Assembly: GCA_017478485.1 (NCBI GenBank)
Contig: JAFVDI010000020.1
Location: 110,956-174,955 of the forward strand
Source: Clostridiales bacterium
GTDB lineage: Bacteria; Bacillota; Clostridia; Saccharofermentanales; Saccharofermentanaceae
DNA length: 64,000 nucleotides
Direction of reading: 5' to 3'
Shown: positions 53,450 through 64,000 of the stretch, piece after piece
Numbering within the stretch: position 1 is the first letter of the stretch
Layout: each line of letters begins with the position of its first letter
Translations under genes and position numbers: made by a program
The notes under the pieces: model-generated
Database searches by the model: none
Told to the model about the DNA's origin: nothing
What the model saw: only the letters and a program-made list of their open reading frames with translations

Positions 53450-54095
53450 TCTGATACTCTATGACCTCGACGGCACGATCCAGGATTCCGTGCCTCTCAT
53501 AGTCGAGTCATTCCACAAAGCATATGAGATAGTCTTAGGCGAATGCACGAGAAGCGATGAAGACCTGATGAGCTATATCGGAAGGCCCCTTACCGTTTCG
53601 TTCGAAAGGCATGACAAAGAGACGGCCGAAAAGCTCACGGAGGCTTATCTTACCTATAACAAGAAGAGGATGCTCGAAGGAGTGATCCCTCTTTTCCTCG
53701 GAGTGAGAGAAGGCCTTGAGAATATAAAGAGCCTCGGCTACAGGCAGGGCATCGTTACTGCCAAGAGACGCGATTCGGCCATGATCACCATCGACATGCT
53801 CGATATCGCCAAATACTTTGACGTGATGGTATTCAGCGAGGACACGAAGCGTTCGAAGCCCCACGGCGATCCTTTGATCGAAGCTGCAAGGCGGTTGGGC
53901 GTTACCGACATGAGCAGCGTTCTTTACGTCGGAGATGCCGGATCTGACCTGCTTTCGGCAAGGGACTGCGGTGCTTCCTTTGCGCTGGTCGACTGGACGC
54001 TGATGCCTAAAGACGAGATCGGAAAGCTCGGTCCCGACTTCGTAATATCTTCATTGGACGAGATTCCTTGCATTATCAGGGGCAGGGAATTATAA
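53430..54095 (+). CDS. HAD hydrolase, PpaX/phosphoglycolate phosphatase-like
   Basis: 221 residues. LYDLDGTIQDSV (motif I), VTAKRRDS (motif II), KRSKPHGDPL (motif III) and VGDAGSDLLSARDCG (motif IV) with a helical cap, as in PpaX-type pyrophosphatases and phosphoglycolate phosphatases. The substrate is not known. Start at 53430 because GGGAG lies 7-8 nt upstream; ATG 53424 is too close to that site. It overlaps the CorC-like gene by 20 nt. Confidence 0.87.
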   Translation: MQKKKIDLILYDLDGTIQDSVPLIVESFHKAYEIVLGECTRSDEDLMSYIGRPLTVSFERHDKETAEKLTEAYLTYNKKRMLEGVIPLFLGVREGLENIKSLGYRQGIVTAKRRDSAMITIDMLDIAKYFDVMVFSEDTKRSKPHGDPLIEAARRLGVTDMSSVLYVGDAGSDLLSARDCGASFALVDWTLMPKDEIGKLGPDFVISSLDEIPCIIRGREL

Positions 54096-54153
54096 TTATC
54101 CTTGCATTTTTGCGCACACATTTATTTATTTTTATATAAGGCAGGAAATCAGT

Positions 54154-55689
54154 ATGGCAAATTCAACGAAGAAGTCTAGATCCGGCAAGAAGTCCAAGGC
54201 TAAGGTTGCACTTGGTTTTGTAATTGCCGTAATGGTTCTTTTTGTAGCGGGTTATTTTGTTTACTTCTCCGGAATCATTCCGCAGCTCCTGCCCGGCATG
54301 ACCATCACAGAGACAAAGGATGGAGCCACCGTCAAGGTCAAGGATCTTTCTGTTCTTGAGACAAACTACTACTTCATGAACATCTACAGCATGTACTCAC
54401 AGTACGGCATGATCACATCTGACTCTCTCGACAGCGTATTCAATTCAACAACAGGTCAGACATACCGTGAATACCTGCTCTCCCAGGGCGCTGAAGAGGC
54501 ACTTGCAAATGTCCTCATGGAGCGTGAGGCTGATGCAAAGGGTTTCCGTTCCATGTCTGCTGCCGACAAGGCTGCAAAAGATGAGCTCGAGAGCCTCCGC
54601 GGCATGTCACAGCTCTACGGCTATCCCACACTCGACAGATACATCGCTGCACAGTACGGCACAGGCATGACATCAAGACTCTACAGACAGTGCATGGCAA
54701 GAGGCCTTTATGCCGACGAGTACCAGCAGTACATCTCACAGTTCGATCCTTCGATCGTTCCCACAGATGATTCCATCAGAGAAGCATACAAGGCAGATCC
54801 TGCCGCTTACGACAACGTTGATTTCAACTACTATCTCGTTACAGCTGCCACAAAGGACGGCAAGGCCGACATCGAGCAGGCTAAGAAGGATGCACAGTGG
54901 ATCTCTGACAAGGCTAAAGATGCAAAGTCTTTCCGCGATGCTGTTATGACATATCTCAAGGGCAAGGGCGATACCGAGGCTCTTAAGGAATATGACAATG
55001 ATGCCGATCCCACATCAGTAACTGACCTGACAAAGGCAAACATCGAGCAGCAGTACGATGCCAATCTCGCAGCTTTTCTTTTCGCTGACGGAAGAAAGGC
55101 CGGCGATAAGACAGTCGTAGAGACAAAGACAGGCGCATATGTCGTTATCCTTAACGGCAGAAAGCTCGATGAGGATAAGGAAGTATCTTACAGAACACTT
55201 ACTCTTAATAATGATTCAAAAGGCAAGGAGCGTACTGACGATCAGATTGCTGCTGACGCAAAGGCTCTTGCAGATAAGGCAGCCCAGCTTGCTCCCGCAG
55301 GAATGTCATCCCTTGATTTCTACAAGCTCGTTAAGGCTAACTCAAACGACAAGGATGAGATGATGGACGGCGGTTTTGTTGCCGGCGAGACCAAGGCTGA
55401 CATGACAGAGGCTGAGGACGGCAAGGAAGTCGATGCACAGACAAAGGCTGTCGCTGACTGGCTTTTCGACGAATCTCGCAAGGCCGGCGACATCTATATC
55501 AAGACTTCTGCCGACAACAGGACAGTCACCATTTACTTCTACGAGAAGTCTTCACCTGCTTGGATGGGCGAAGCCAGAAACGCAAAGATCACAGAGAACG
55601 TCAACAAGCTGAAGGAGTCCCTCAAGGCTACCAACCCTCAGTTCGTTGTAAATTCAGACCTGGTCAAAAATTTTATTTACGGCGCATAA
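54154..55689 (+). CDS. SurA/parvulin-like membrane-anchored protein (copy 2)
   Basis: 511 residues. A basic N-terminus and a single helix (about 20-45) anchor it, with the rest outside. ETNYYFMNIYSMYSQYG near residue 70 resembles ESNYYFLLTFLQLSQY of the protein at 47309, so they are paralogues. Two parvulin-like half motifs appear: FADGRKAGDKTVVETKTGAY (around 310-330) and LFDESRKAGDIYIKT near the end, so there may be two degenerate isomerase domains. No lipobox or C-terminal helix. It lies before rpoB but has a separate transcript by promoter position. Foldase role is inferred. Confidence 0.72.
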   Translation: MANSTKKSRSGKKSKAKVALGFVIAVMVLFVAGYFVYFSGIIPQLLPGMTITETKDGATVKVKDLSVLETNYYFMNIYSMYSQYGMITSDSLDSVFNSTTGQTYREYLLSQGAEEALANVLMEREADAKGFRSMSAADKAAKDELESLRGMSQLYGYPTLDRYIAAQYGTGMTSRLYRQCMARGLYADEYQQYISQFDPSIVPTDDSIREAYKADPAAYDNVDFNYYLVTAATKDGKADIEQAKKDAQWISDKAKDAKSFRDAVMTYLKGKGDTEALKEYDNDADPTSVTDLTKANIEQQYDANLAAFLFADGRKAGDKTVVETKTGAYVVILNGRKLDEDKEVSYRTLTLNNDSKGKERTDDQIAADAKALADKAAQLAPAGMSSLDFYKLVKANSNDKDEMMDGGFVAGETKADMTEAEDGKEVDAQTKAVADWLFDESRKAGDIYIKTSADNRTVTIYFYEKSSPAWMGEARNAKITENVNKLKESLKATNPQFVVNSDLVKNFIYGA

Positions 55690-55756
55690 GCCAGTAAATT
55701 AAGATATTACAGGGACCTTGACGGTCAGAAATAATGCCGGCGGTGAAAAATAACCG

Positions 55757-55785
55757 TTGACAGATTTTGCAATCATCTATATAAT
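55757..55785 (+). promoter_or_regulatory. Sigma-A promoter of rpoBC
   Basis: TTGACA at 55757-55762 and TATAAT at 55780-55785, both perfect, with a 17-nt spacer. It gives rpoBC an untranslated leader of about 140 nt. Confidence 0.88.
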
Positions 55786-55792
55786 TCTTTAT

Positions 55793-55931
55793 TGCGTCAT
55801 AATGGGTTAGGGGCATTATGCCCTTTTCGCTTGACGGGAAGAGCCTTTTGTGTTAAATAAATAGGCTTTTTCAACGTAATAACTGCTTAAACTTAGGTTT
55901 TTTAAGCTTTGTGTGAGGTGATTCGTTAGTC
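55793..55931 (+). promoter_or_regulatory. Structured 5' leader of rpoB
   Basis: Three hairpins can be drawn: GGGCATTATGCCC with TTTT behind it (55811-55827), AAGAGCCT/AGGCTTTT with T-run (55839-55871), and GCTTAAA/TTTAAGC (55885-55907) just before the ribosome site (GTGAGGTG, 55912-55919). The first two look like weak terminators, suggesting attenuation, and the third could affect ribosome access. No ligand-binding motif or leader peptide was recognised. Confidence 0.5.
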
Positions 55932-58900
55932 ATGGTCCATTCCGTAAAACAAGGCAAGACAGAGAGGCAGTCGTATTCCAAGATCAACGAAGTAATCGAG
56001 GTGCCCAACCTTATCGACAACCAGAGACAGTCTTATCAATGGTTCATCGATGAGGGAATGCAGCAGATTTTCGACGAGATCTCGCCGATTACTGACGAGC
56101 AGGGCAAGTACGAGGTTTATTTCGTAGACAAGGTCTTCGATCAGGACAACCCGTGTGATCCTACCGGTAAAGAGAACGAGAAGAGCTCTTCCAGCAGGAA
56201 AAACAAGGTCCAGCCCAAGTATTCCAAGTCTTTCATCATCGACAGCTGCAAGAAGAACGACAGCAACTATGCTGCTCCGCTGTACATCAACCTTCGTCTG
56301 CGCAACAAGGTAGACGGAACGGTTACTGATGAACAGGCTTTCGTTGGCAACTTCCCTATCATGACCGATCAGGGAACCTTTATCATCAACGGCGCTGAGC
56401 GTGTTGTCATCAACCAGATCGTAAGATCACCCGGAGCTTACTACGGCGAGGCCAGAAGTAAGATGGGCAACAGGCTTCTTTCCGCTGAACTCATTCCTTA
56501 CAGGGGATCATGGATCCTCATCGAGGAAGACGAGAAGGAAAGCAAGGTCGGCATCAAGGACAAGGGTTCCAAGGACGGCGAGCCTGACGAATATAACCTT
56601 ATATATATAGTTGTAGATAAATCCCATAAGATTTCTCTGCCTGTATTCCTCAGGTGCTTAGGCCTCGTTACAAACGAGGACATCATCAACATGTTCGGTG
56701 ATGAAGAGTGCCTCAGGATGACACTTGAGAAGGACGAGACAAAGGATGCAGAGGATCCCCAGACAGCTGCATATGCCGAGTTCTTCAAGAAGGTACGTAA
56801 CAACGAGCCTTTCACTGTTGAGAACGCAAAGAACATTCTCAACAAGACATATTTCGATTCTCTCAGATATGACCTCGAGCGTGTAGGTATCTTCAAGGTC
56901 AACAAGAAGTTCCGCCTCTCCGGCAGAATCGTCGGTCAGAAGACAGCTGAGGATGTTACTTCAGAGGATGGTGAAGTCATCGTTAAGAAGAACACAGTCA
57001 TCACATCTGAGATCGCCAAGAAGATCGAGGATGCAGGCGTTATCTCCTGCCTCATCTATCCTAAGAAGCTCGTTAGAGCTGCTGATGAGGATGAGTTCGA
57101 CGATAAACCCCTCAAGGTTATCGGCAACGGCAGAGTTGATGCTGATACTTACATCAGGAACAGCTTTGCAAAGAAGGACCTCAAGAACTTCGACATCAAC
57201 AACACACCTATCAATGAGGACGTAAGAGTCAGCGTTCTCCGTGAGATCATTGAGTCCGTAAGAGACGGCGGCAAGTCCGACATCTCTGCAAGACTTGAAT
57301 CTGAGCTCACAGAGCGCAAGGCTGACCTCATGCCCAGGAACCTCACAGTTGACGATATCTACGCATTCGTTTCCTACTTCCTCGGTCTCCACCGCGGAAT
57401 CGGTAAGGTCGACAACATCGACCACCTCGGAAACCGTCGTGTAAGAAGCGTTGGTGAGCTCCTCCAGAGCCAGCTCCGCACAGGTATCGCACGTGTTGAG
57501 AAGAACACGAGAGACAGGATCTCCCAGATCTCTTCCAAGGAAGGCGAAGTCGTAACAGCTACGAGCCTTGTCAACACAAGACCTCTTTCAGCTTCCTTCC
57601 GTGAGTTCTTCGGTTCTTCACAGCTCTCAGCTTTCGCGGATCAGAACAACCCGCTTGCTGAGCTTACGAACAAGAGAAGACTTTCCGCACTGGGTCCCGG
57701 CGGTATCTCCAGAGAGCGTGCCTCAATGGAAGTCCGAGACATCAACCCTACACACTACGGACGTATGTGTACGATCGAGACACCGGAAGGTCAGAACATC
57801 GGTCTCATGACCTCACTCGCTATCTATGCACGTATCAACAAGTACGGCTTCATCGAGACTCCTTACCGCAAGTACGACAAGGAGAACAAGGTCATCACAG
57901 ACGAAGTCAGATACATGGCTGCTGACGAAGAGGACGATTACAATATCGCTCAGGCTAACGAGCCTATCGACGAGAACGGCAGATTCGAGAACAAGAAGGT
58001 CGTTTGCCGTCACTTAGACCAGTTCCTCCAGCTCGATCCCGAAGAGATCGACTACATGGACATCTCGCCTAAGCAGCTCGTTTCAGTCTCCACGAGCCTT
58101 ATCCCGTTCCTCGGAAACGACGACGCTAACCGTGCTCTCATGGGCTCGAACATGCAGCGTCAGGCCGTACCTCTCATCAAGCCTGAAGCACCTATCATCG
58201 GTACAGGTATGGAGTACCGCGCAGCCAAGGACTCCGGCGTATGCGTAGTCGCACCTCACGACGGTGTCGTAAGCTATGTATCCGCTGACAGGATCGAAGT
58301 AACTGCTAAGGACGGCTCCGTTGATACTTTCATGCTTGCTAAGTATCAGAGATCCAACCAGAGCACATGCATCAACCAGAGACCTATCGTCTCCATGGGC
58401 GACAAGGTCAAGGCCGGCGACACGATCGCTGACGGTCCTGCTACGGACGAAGGCGAGCTCGCTCTCGGTAGAAACGTTCTCATCGGCTTCACCACATGGG
58501 AAGGTTACAACTACGAGGACGCTGTTCTCGTAAACGAGAGGATCGTAAGAGACGACGTTTATACATCCATCCATATCGAGGAGCATGAGTGCGAGGCCAG
58601 AGAGACAAAGCTCGGACCTGAGCAGATCACAAGGGAAGTTCCCAACGTCGGTGACGACGCGCTTTCCAACCTCGACGAGAACGGTATCGTAATGATCGGT
58701 GCCGAGGTCAAGGACGGAGACATCCTCGTAGGTAAGGTTTCACCTAAGGGTGAGACAGACCAGACAGCTGAAGAGCGTCTCTATAAGGCGATCTTCGGTG
58801 AGAAGGCAAGAGATGTTAAGGATACCTCCAAGAGAGTTCCTCACGGCGGTTCCGGTGTCGTTGTCGATGTCGTTGTTTCCACAAAGGAGACAAACGGCAA

Positions 58901-59852
58901 CCTCAAGAACGGCGTAGACAAGCGTGTACGTGTATACGTAGCACAGAAGCGTAAGCTTTCTGTCGGCGATAAGATGGCCGGTCGTCACGGAAACAAGGGT
59001 GTCGTCTCCAGGATCCTTCCTGAAGAGGATATGCCTTTCCTCCCTGACGGTACGACTCTTGATATCTGTCTCAACCCTCTCGGTGTTCCTTCACGTATGA
59101 ACATCGGTCAGCTCCTCGAGGTTCACCTCGGAAGAGCAGCCAAGGCACTTAACTGGAAGATCGCTACACCTGTATTCGACGGCGCAAACGAGAACGACAT
59201 CGCCGACGCTTTCGAACTCGCAGGAATCGATTCAGACGGTAAGACAATCCTCTATGACGGACGTACAGGTGAGCCTTTCGAGAACCGTGTAACAGTCGGT
59301 GTCATGTACTACATGAAACTGCACCACCTTGTCGACGACAAGATGCACGCAAGATCCACAGGACCTTACTCACTCGTTACACAGCAGCCGTTGGGCGGTA
59401 AGGCTCAGTTCGGCGGACAGAGATTCGGAGAAATGGAAGTTTGGGCACTCGAAGCTTACGGTGCTGCTCATACCCTCCAGGAGATCCTCACAGTCAAGTC
59501 CGACGATATCGAAGGACGTTCAAAGACCTACGATGCTATCATCCGCGGCAAGAACATCCCCGAGCCTGGTATTCCGGAGTCGTTCAACGTCCTCGTTAAC
59601 GAGCTTAAGGCTCTTGCGCTCGACGTAAGAACATACACGGATGGTAAGGAATATATCGCTGAGGAGAAGACATCTCTCGACACCTACAGCGAAATGGACG
59701 AGCACACACGTCTCTCACTCGACGGTGAGGACGCAGAGTCGCCCGCAGATATTTTCAGCTCCGGTTTCGTTGAAGCTGACGAGCATGGAAACATCATGGA
59801 AGAGGATGTCGATGATTTCGGCGACGATTCCGGCGACGACGATGATATGTAA
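55932..59852 (+). CDS. rpoB: RNA polymerase beta subunit
   Basis: 1306 residues, longer than the ~1190 to 1250 common in Firmicutes, with an extra charged, Ser/Lys-rich segment near residue 80 and an acidic C-terminal tail. The core is normal: [47 protein letters not shown] and [12 protein letters not shown]. In the rifamycin pocket, residues that are Gln513, Met515 and His526 in E. coli numbering are Ala567, Ala569 and Asn580 here. The ribosome site GAGG precedes the ATG. rplJ and rplL are not upstream as they are in most bacteria. Confidence 0.98.
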   Translation: MVHSVKQGKTERQSYSKINEVIEVPNLIDNQRQSYQWFIDEGMQQIFDEISPITDEQGKYEVYFVDKVFDQDNPCDPTGKENEKSSSSRKNKVQPKYSKSFIIDSCKKNDSNYAAPLYINLRLRNKVDGTVTDEQAFVGNFPIMTDQGTFIINGAERVVINQIVRSPGAYYGEARSKMGNRLLSAELIPYRGSWILIEEDEKESKVGIKDKGSKDGEPDEYNLIYIVVDKSHKISLPVFLRCLGLVTNEDIINMFGDEECLRMTLEKDETKDAEDPQTAAYAEFFKKVRNNEPFTVENAKNILNKTYFDSLRYDLERVGIFKVNKKFRLSGRIVGQKTAEDVTSEDGEVIVKKNTVITSEIAKKIEDAGVISCLIYPKKLVRAADEDEFDDKPLKVIGNGRVDADTYIRNSFAKKDLKNFDINNTPINEDVRVSVLREIIESVRDGGKSDISARLESELTERKADLMPRNLTVDDIYAFVSYFLGLHRGIGKVDNIDHLGNRRVRSVGELLQSQLRTGIARVEKNTRDRISQISSKEGEVVTATSLVNTRPLSASFREFFGSSQLSAFADQNNPLAELTNKRRLSALGPGGISRERASMEVRDINPTHYGRMCTIETPEGQNIGLMTSLAIYARINKYGFIETPYRKYDKENKVITDEVRYMAADEEDDYNIAQANEPIDENGRFENKKVVCRHLDQFLQLDPEEIDYMDISPKQLVSVSTSLIPFLGNDDANRALMGSNMQRQAVPLIKPEAPIIGTGMEYRAAKDSGVCVVAPHDGVVSYVSADRIEVTAKDGSVDTFMLAKYQRSNQSTCINQRPIVSMGDKVKAGDTIADGPATDEGELALGRNVLIGFTTWEGYNYEDAVLVNERIVRDDVYTSIHIEEHECEARETKLGPEQITREVPNVGDDALSNLDENGIVMIGAEVKDGDILVGKVSPKGETDQTAEERLYKAIFGEKARDVKDTSKRVPHGGSGVVVDVVVSTKETNGNLKNGVDKRVRVYVAQKRKLSVGDKMAGRHGNKGVVSRILPEEDMPFLPDGTTLDICLNPLGVPSRMNIGQLLEVHLGRAAKALNWKIATPVFDGANENDIADAFELAGIDSDGKTILYDGRTGEPFENRVTVGVMYYMKLHHLVDDKMHARSTGPYSLVTQQPLGGKAQFGGQRFGEMEVWALEAYGAAHTLQEILTVKSDDIEGRSKTYDAIIRGKNIPEPGIPESFNVLVNELKALALDVRTYTDGKEYIAEEKTSLDTYSEMDEHTRLSLDGEDAESPADIFSSGFVEADEHGNIMEEDVDDFGDDSGDDDDM

Positions 59853-59867
59853 AGGAGAGCTCGATAC

Positions 59868-62800
59868 ATGAACGATACAAATCATCTTACAAAAATAAGC
59901 ATCCAGCTCGCTTCTCCCGAAGTTATCAAGAGCTGGTCGCACGGCGAAGTAAAGAAGCCCGAGACGATCAACTATCGTACACAGAGACCTGAAGTTGACG
60001 GTCTCTTCTGCGAAAAGATCTTCGGACCCACAAAGTCCTGGGAGTGCCGCTGCGGTAAGTACAAGAAGATCAGATTCAAGGGAATGATCTGCGACAAGTG
60101 CGGAGTCGAAGTCACAAAGAACACAGTTCGCCGTGAGAGACTCGGTCACATCCAGCTCGCTGCTCCCGTATCACACATCTGGTACTTCAAGACCCAGCCT
60201 TCAAAGATCGGCACACTGCTCAACCTCACAGTAAAGCAGCTCGAGAGCGTTCTTTACTATTCAAAGTTCATAGTACTCGATCCGGGTAACTTTGAAGAGA
60301 CAGGTCTTACCAAGATGGAGATCATCACGGAAGATCAGTACAAGGCTATCAAGGCTAAGTGCGGCAAGAACTCCTTCGATGCAAGGATGGGCGCTGAGGC
60401 TATCAAGATCCTCCTCCAGGAGATCGACATTGACGGCATCATCGAAGAACTCAATTCCGAGAAGGCAGGTTCTGTCAGCACACAGAAGAGACTCAAGATC
60501 AATAAGAGACTTGAGATCGCTGAAGCTTTCAAGGCATCCGGCAACAAACCTGAGTGGATGATACTTGACGTAATCCCGGTACTTCCTCCGGAACTCCGTC
60601 CTATGGTACCTCTCGACGGCGGCCGTTATGCTACATCTGACCTTAACGACCTCTACAGAAGAGTTATCGGAAGAAACAACCGTCTCAAGAAGCTCCTCGA
60701 CCTCGGCGCACCCGAGATCATCGTAAGGAACGAGAAGAGAATGCTCCAGGAAGCTGTTGACGCTCTTATCGACAACGGCCGTCACGGCACACCCGTCAAG
60801 GGTTCAACTTCCGCTACGAGCAACAGACAGCTCAAGTCACTGTCCGACATGCTCAAGGGTAAGCAGGGCCGTTTCAGACAGAACCTCCTCGGTAAGCGTG
60901 TTGACTACTCCGGACGTTCCGTTATAATCGTCGGACCTGAGCTTAAGATGCATCAGTGCGGTCTCCCTAAGGAGATGGCATTGGAGCTTTTCAAGCCCTT
61001 CGTAATCAAGAAGCTCGTTGAGATCAACGACAAGCTCAACATCAAGACTGCAAGAAAGCAGGTTGACGAGAGAGTACCTGAGGTTTGGGACATTCTTGAA
61101 GAGATCATCGAGGATCATCCCGTTCTCCTCAACCGTGCTCCTACGCTCCACAGACTTTCAATCCAGGCATTCGAGCCTGTTCTCGTAGAAGGCCGTGCCA
61201 TCAAGCTTCACCCGCTCGTCTGCACAGGCTTCAACGCTGACTTCGACGGTGACCAGATGGCTGTTCACGTACCTCTCTCCGCAGAGGCACAGGCTGAGGC
61301 AAGATTCCTCATGCTTTCTACAAACAACCTCCTCAAGCCTCAGGACGGTAAGCCGGTTACAGTTCCTACACAGGACATGATCCTCGGCTGCTACTACCTG
61401 ACAATGGAGATCGAAGGCGACAAGGGCGAAGGCATGGTATTCTCATCACTCGATGAGGCTATGATGGCTTACCACGAGCACCAGCTCACGCTCCACAGCA
61501 TGATCAAGGTCCGCATCACAAGAGAGATCGACGGTGTTGAAGAAACAGGTCTTGTCGAGTCCACACTCGGAAGATTCATCTTCAACGAGATCGTTCCTCA
61601 GGACCTCGGATTCGTTGACAGAAAGAAGCCCGAGAACCGTCTCAAGCTCGAGATCGATTTCCCGAAGCTTGCTGACCAGAAGGAGCGCGCTGCCAAGATC
61701 AAGGCAGAGGATCCCAACAAGGACTTCAAGTATGAGTTCGCAATGGGCAAGAAGAAGCTCGAAAAGATCATCGCCAAGTGCATTGCCGTTCACGGCCTCG
61801 AGAGAACAACGATCTTCCTCGATGACGTTAAGGCAATGGGTTACAAGTATTCAACGATATCCGGTATCTCCATCGGTATCGAAGACATGATCATCCCTGA
61901 CATCAAGGAGAAGATGATCGCTGAAGGTGACGAGAAGGTCGAGGCACTCAACGAAGAGGCTGAAATGGGCTTCTACAGTGAGGAAGAGCGTCATAAGCAG
62001 GTTGCAAAGATCTGGGAAGACACGACCAACGACATCACCAAGGCTCTCATGGAGAACCTCGACATCTACAATCCTATCCGTATGATGGCTGACTCCGGCG
62101 CGCGTGGTTCCAACAACCAGATCAAGCAGCTCGCAGGTATGCGTGGTCTCATGCAGGATACGACAGGTGACACGATCGAAATCCCGATCAAGTCTAACCT
62201 CCGTGAAGGCATGAACGTTCTCGAGTTCTTCATCTCATCACACGGTGCGCGTAAGGCTCTCTCCGATACGGCTCTCAAGACGGCTGAATCCGGATACCTC
62301 ACAAGACGTCTCGTTGACGTTGCACAGGCTGTTGTTGTTGCAGAGGAAGACTGCGGAACAGACGACTTCACATGGGTCAAGGAGATCACAGAAGTCTCCA
62401 ACAAGAAGACCAACGTCATCAAGTCACTCAACGACCGTCTCTATGGCCGTTATGCTGCTGAGGACATCAAGAACTATCAGACAGGCGAGATCATCGTTAA
62501 GAAGAACGAACTCATCGACGCTCTCAAGGCTGAAGAGATCTGCGATTCCGTAGACCTCGCAAAGCAGGAAGCAAACGATGAGCGCGCTAAGATTGCTGAC
62601 TCCGTCAAGATCAAGGGCGAAGTTACACCCGAGAAGCTTGCTGAGCAGCAGAAGAAGATCGACGCTAAGCTCGCTGACGCTGAGGCTGCAGGAAAGATCC
62701 TTTCCAGACAGCAGATCGAAGACCTCGGAAAGCTCAAGATCAGATCAGTATTCGACTGCCGCTCCAGAAGAGGCGTCTGCACAAAGTGCTACGGTATCAA

Positions 62801-63860
62801 CCTTGCTACCGGCCGCCCTGTTGCTGTCGGTGAAGCAGTCGGTATCATCGCTGCACAGTCCATCGGTGAGCCTGGTACACAGCTCACGATGAGAACGTTC
62901 CACTCCGGTGGTATCGCCGGTTCAGGCGAAGATATCACGCAGGGTCTCCCTCGAGTTACTGAGATCTTCGAAGCAAGAGATCCTAAGGGTCACGGCATCA
63001 TTTCTTCCGTACCCGGATCCGTCAAGATCACTGAGAACGAGAAGACAAAGCAGAAGACCATCATCGTTACCCCTGTTCTTACAGACGGCGTAGAGCCCGT
63101 TAAGGACGCTAAGGGCAACCCGATCGAGAAGATGGAGTACAAGGTACCTTCACACGCTACCCTCACCGTTAAGGACGGTCAGGTCATCGAAGCCGGCGAT
63201 CAGATCATCGACGGTAAGATCGATCCTAAGGAGATCCTCAAGGTTAAGGATATCCGTGCGGTACAGAAGTACATCATCAGCGAGATCACAAAGGTTTACT
63301 ACTCAGGTGGTGGTGTTAACATCAACGATAAGCACATCGAGATCATCGCAAAGCAGATGATGCGCCGTGTACAGATCGATGAACCCGGCGATACAGGCTT
63401 CATGACAGGTACAACTGTTGACTGGTATAACTACATCTCCAGGAACAGAGACTGTGAGGAGCAGGGTCTGCAGCCTGCAAAGGGCAACACGATCCTCCTC
63501 GGTATTGCAAAGGCCGCAAGCGCATCCGACTCCTTCATGTCGGCAGCATCCTTCCAGGAGACCGCAAAGGTTCTCACAGACGCTGTCATCAAGGGCAAGG
63601 TCGATCCGCTCGTCGGTATCAAGGAGAACGTCATCATCGGTGCTCTCATCCCTGCAGGTACAGGCGTCAAGTCGCATAACGACATCACCGCTGTTCCTGT
63701 CATCAAGGCAAACAGCAAGATCATCACAGGCCACGAGTATGGCGAGGATGACGGCGACGTCAAGTTCTTCGAGAACGATTACCTTGATCAGGTCGAGGCT
63801 CACAACGAGCTCCTCGATGAGCAGGAAGGAACAAGCTATTCCGAGAGGCTCGACAAATAA
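59868..63860 (+). CDS. rpoC: RNA polymerase beta' subunit
   Basis: 1330 residues, complete. The N-terminal zinc ribbon (CRCGKYKK, then GMICDKCGV) and second zinc site ([11 protein letters not shown]) are present. The catalytic magnesium loop NADFDGDQ has Asp458, 460 and 462. The bridge helix and trigger loop region ([16 protein letters not shown], here [16 protein letters not shown]) are conserved. AAAGGAG lies ahead of the ATG, 15 nt after rpoB. A strong terminator ends the operon. Confidence 0.98.
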   Translation: MNDTNHLTKISIQLASPEVIKSWSHGEVKKPETINYRTQRPEVDGLFCEKIFGPTKSWECRCGKYKKIRFKGMICDKCGVEVTKNTVRRERLGHIQLAAPVSHIWYFKTQPSKIGTLLNLTVKQLESVLYYSKFIVLDPGNFEETGLTKMEIITEDQYKAIKAKCGKNSFDARMGAEAIKILLQEIDIDGIIEELNSEKAGSVSTQKRLKINKRLEIAEAFKASGNKPEWMILDVIPVLPPELRPMVPLDGGRYATSDLNDLYRRVIGRNNRLKKLLDLGAPEIIVRNEKRMLQEAVDALIDNGRHGTPVKGSTSATSNRQLKSLSDMLKGKQGRFRQNLLGKRVDYSGRSVIIVGPELKMHQCGLPKEMALELFKPFVIKKLVEINDKLNIKTARKQVDERVPEVWDILEEIIEDHPVLLNRAPTLHRLSIQAFEPVLVEGRAIKLHPLVCTGFNADFDGDQMAVHVPLSAEAQAEARFLMLSTNNLLKPQDGKPVTVPTQDMILGCYYLTMEIEGDKGEGMVFSSLDEAMMAYHEHQLTLHSMIKVRITREIDGVEETGLVESTLGRFIFNEIVPQDLGFVDRKKPENRLKLEIDFPKLADQKERAAKIKAEDPNKDFKYEFAMGKKKLEKIIAKCIAVHGLERTTIFLDDVKAMGYKYSTISGISIGIEDMIIPDIKEKMIAEGDEKVEALNEEAEMGFYSEEERHKQVAKIWEDTTNDITKALMENLDIYNPIRMMADSGARGSNNQIKQLAGMRGLMQDTTGDTIEIPIKSNLREGMNVLEFFISSHGARKALSDTALKTAESGYLTRRLVDVAQAVVVAEEDCGTDDFTWVKEITEVSNKKTNVIKSLNDRLYGRYAAEDIKNYQTGEIIVKKNELIDALKAEEICDSVDLAKQEANDERAKIADSVKIKGEVTPEKLAEQQKKIDAKLADAEAAGKILSRQQIEDLGKLKIRSVFDCRSRRGVCTKCYGINLATGRPVAVGEAVGIIAAQSIGEPGTQLTMRTFHSGGIAGSGEDITQGLPRVTEIFEARDPKGHGIISSVPGSVKITENEKTKQKTIIVTPVLTDGVEPVKDAKGNPIEKMEYKVPSHATLTVKDGQVIEAGDQIIDGKIDPKEILKVKDIRAVQKYIISEITKVYYSGGGVNINDKHIEIIAKQMMRRVQIDEPGDTGFMTGTTVDWYNYISRNRDCEEQGLQPAKGNTILLGIAKAASASDSFMSAASFQETAKVLTDAVIKGKVDPLVGIKENVIIGALIPAGTGVKSHNDITAVPVIKANSKIITGHEYGEDDGDVKFFENDYLDQVEAHNELLDEQEGTSYSERLDK

Positions 63861-63917
63861 GTAATAAGTTTGTCGCGCTACTGTAAAGCATCAAGCAATA
63901 TTTACAGTTTATAATTA

Positions 63918-63948
63918 CGCCGAGGGAGTCTTTCCCCCGGCGTTTTTT
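63918..63948 (+). terminator. Intrinsic terminator of rpoBC
   Basis: CGCCG-a-GGGA...TCCC-c-CGGCG forms a GC-rich stem with a short loop, followed by TTTTTT. It begins about 58 nt after the rpoC stop. The remaining 52 nt of the window hold nothing recognisable. Confidence 0.92.
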
Positions 63949-64000
63949 ATTCAAAACTGCCACACATTAGGACGATCTAACCGCAAACACGAATTTGTGC

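Noticed and set aside
63760..63963. 67-codon minus-strand open frame at the rpoC end
   Set aside because: It spans the rpoC terminator and the 3' end of rpoC with no coding signal.

Overview
The window reads as chromosome from a Gram-positive, Clostridia-like bacterium of medium GC content, perhaps an uncultured gut or rumen lineage; the exact lineage cannot be fixed from sequence alone. Pointers are the Firmicutes-type fatty acid cluster order (fabH-fabK-fabD-fabG-fabF-accB-fabZ-accC-accD/A) with FabK rather than FabI, the gatCAB operon, an ECF riboflavin transporter under an FMN riboswitch, a two-gene SmsCB-type Fe-S assembly locus, many lipoproteins and single-pass membrane proteins, and no outer-membrane genes. 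Gene density is high. No tRNA, rRNA, transposase, phage gene or CRISPR array was seen.

Layout. 1-13 kb: a cut membrane-anchored protein, a GT-C-type glycosyltransferase, an SseB-like protein, a large MacB-type ABC exporter with repeats in its outer domain, a frameshifted 7TM diguanylate cyclase, an orphan zinc/manganese-binding lipoprotein behind a Fur-type box, a flavin reductase-rubredoxin fusion, a phosphodiesterase and an FkbM methyltransferase. 13-20 kb: a DUF4349 lipoprotein, class I fumarase (two subunits) with a HAD phosphatase, an HSL-type esterase, RibU with FMN riboswitch and promoter, and a Sel1-like protein. 20-30 kb: smsC-smsB, a patatin, a DUF4236 protein, a four-part PBP/GGDEF/EAL/beta-helix regulator, exonuclease III, asparaginase and a C39-like cysteine-peptidase-fold protein.

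30-46 kb is lipid metabolism. A small unit (ACP, a didomain ketosynthase whose second half is catalytically dead like a chain-length factor, a FabG and a flavoprotein) is followed by paired palindromic repeats, then by the housekeeping fatty acid synthesis operon under a strong promoter with a FabT-like operator. The operon has a fused accDA and ends in a translationally coupled GH3 glycosidase. A second, related pair of palindromic repeats follows. 46-56 kb: UDP-galactopyranose mutase, two parvulin/SurA-like membrane proteins flanking gatCAB-corC-HAD. 55.7-64 kb: rpoB and rpoC with their own promoter, a structured leader and a clear terminator. RpoB carries non-consensus residues at rifamycin-contact positions.

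The best candidates for something undescribed are the fused KS/CLF unit beside the FAS operon, the PBP-GGDEF-EAL-beta-helix protein, and the family of paired palindromes with an identical 72-nt period at two loci.
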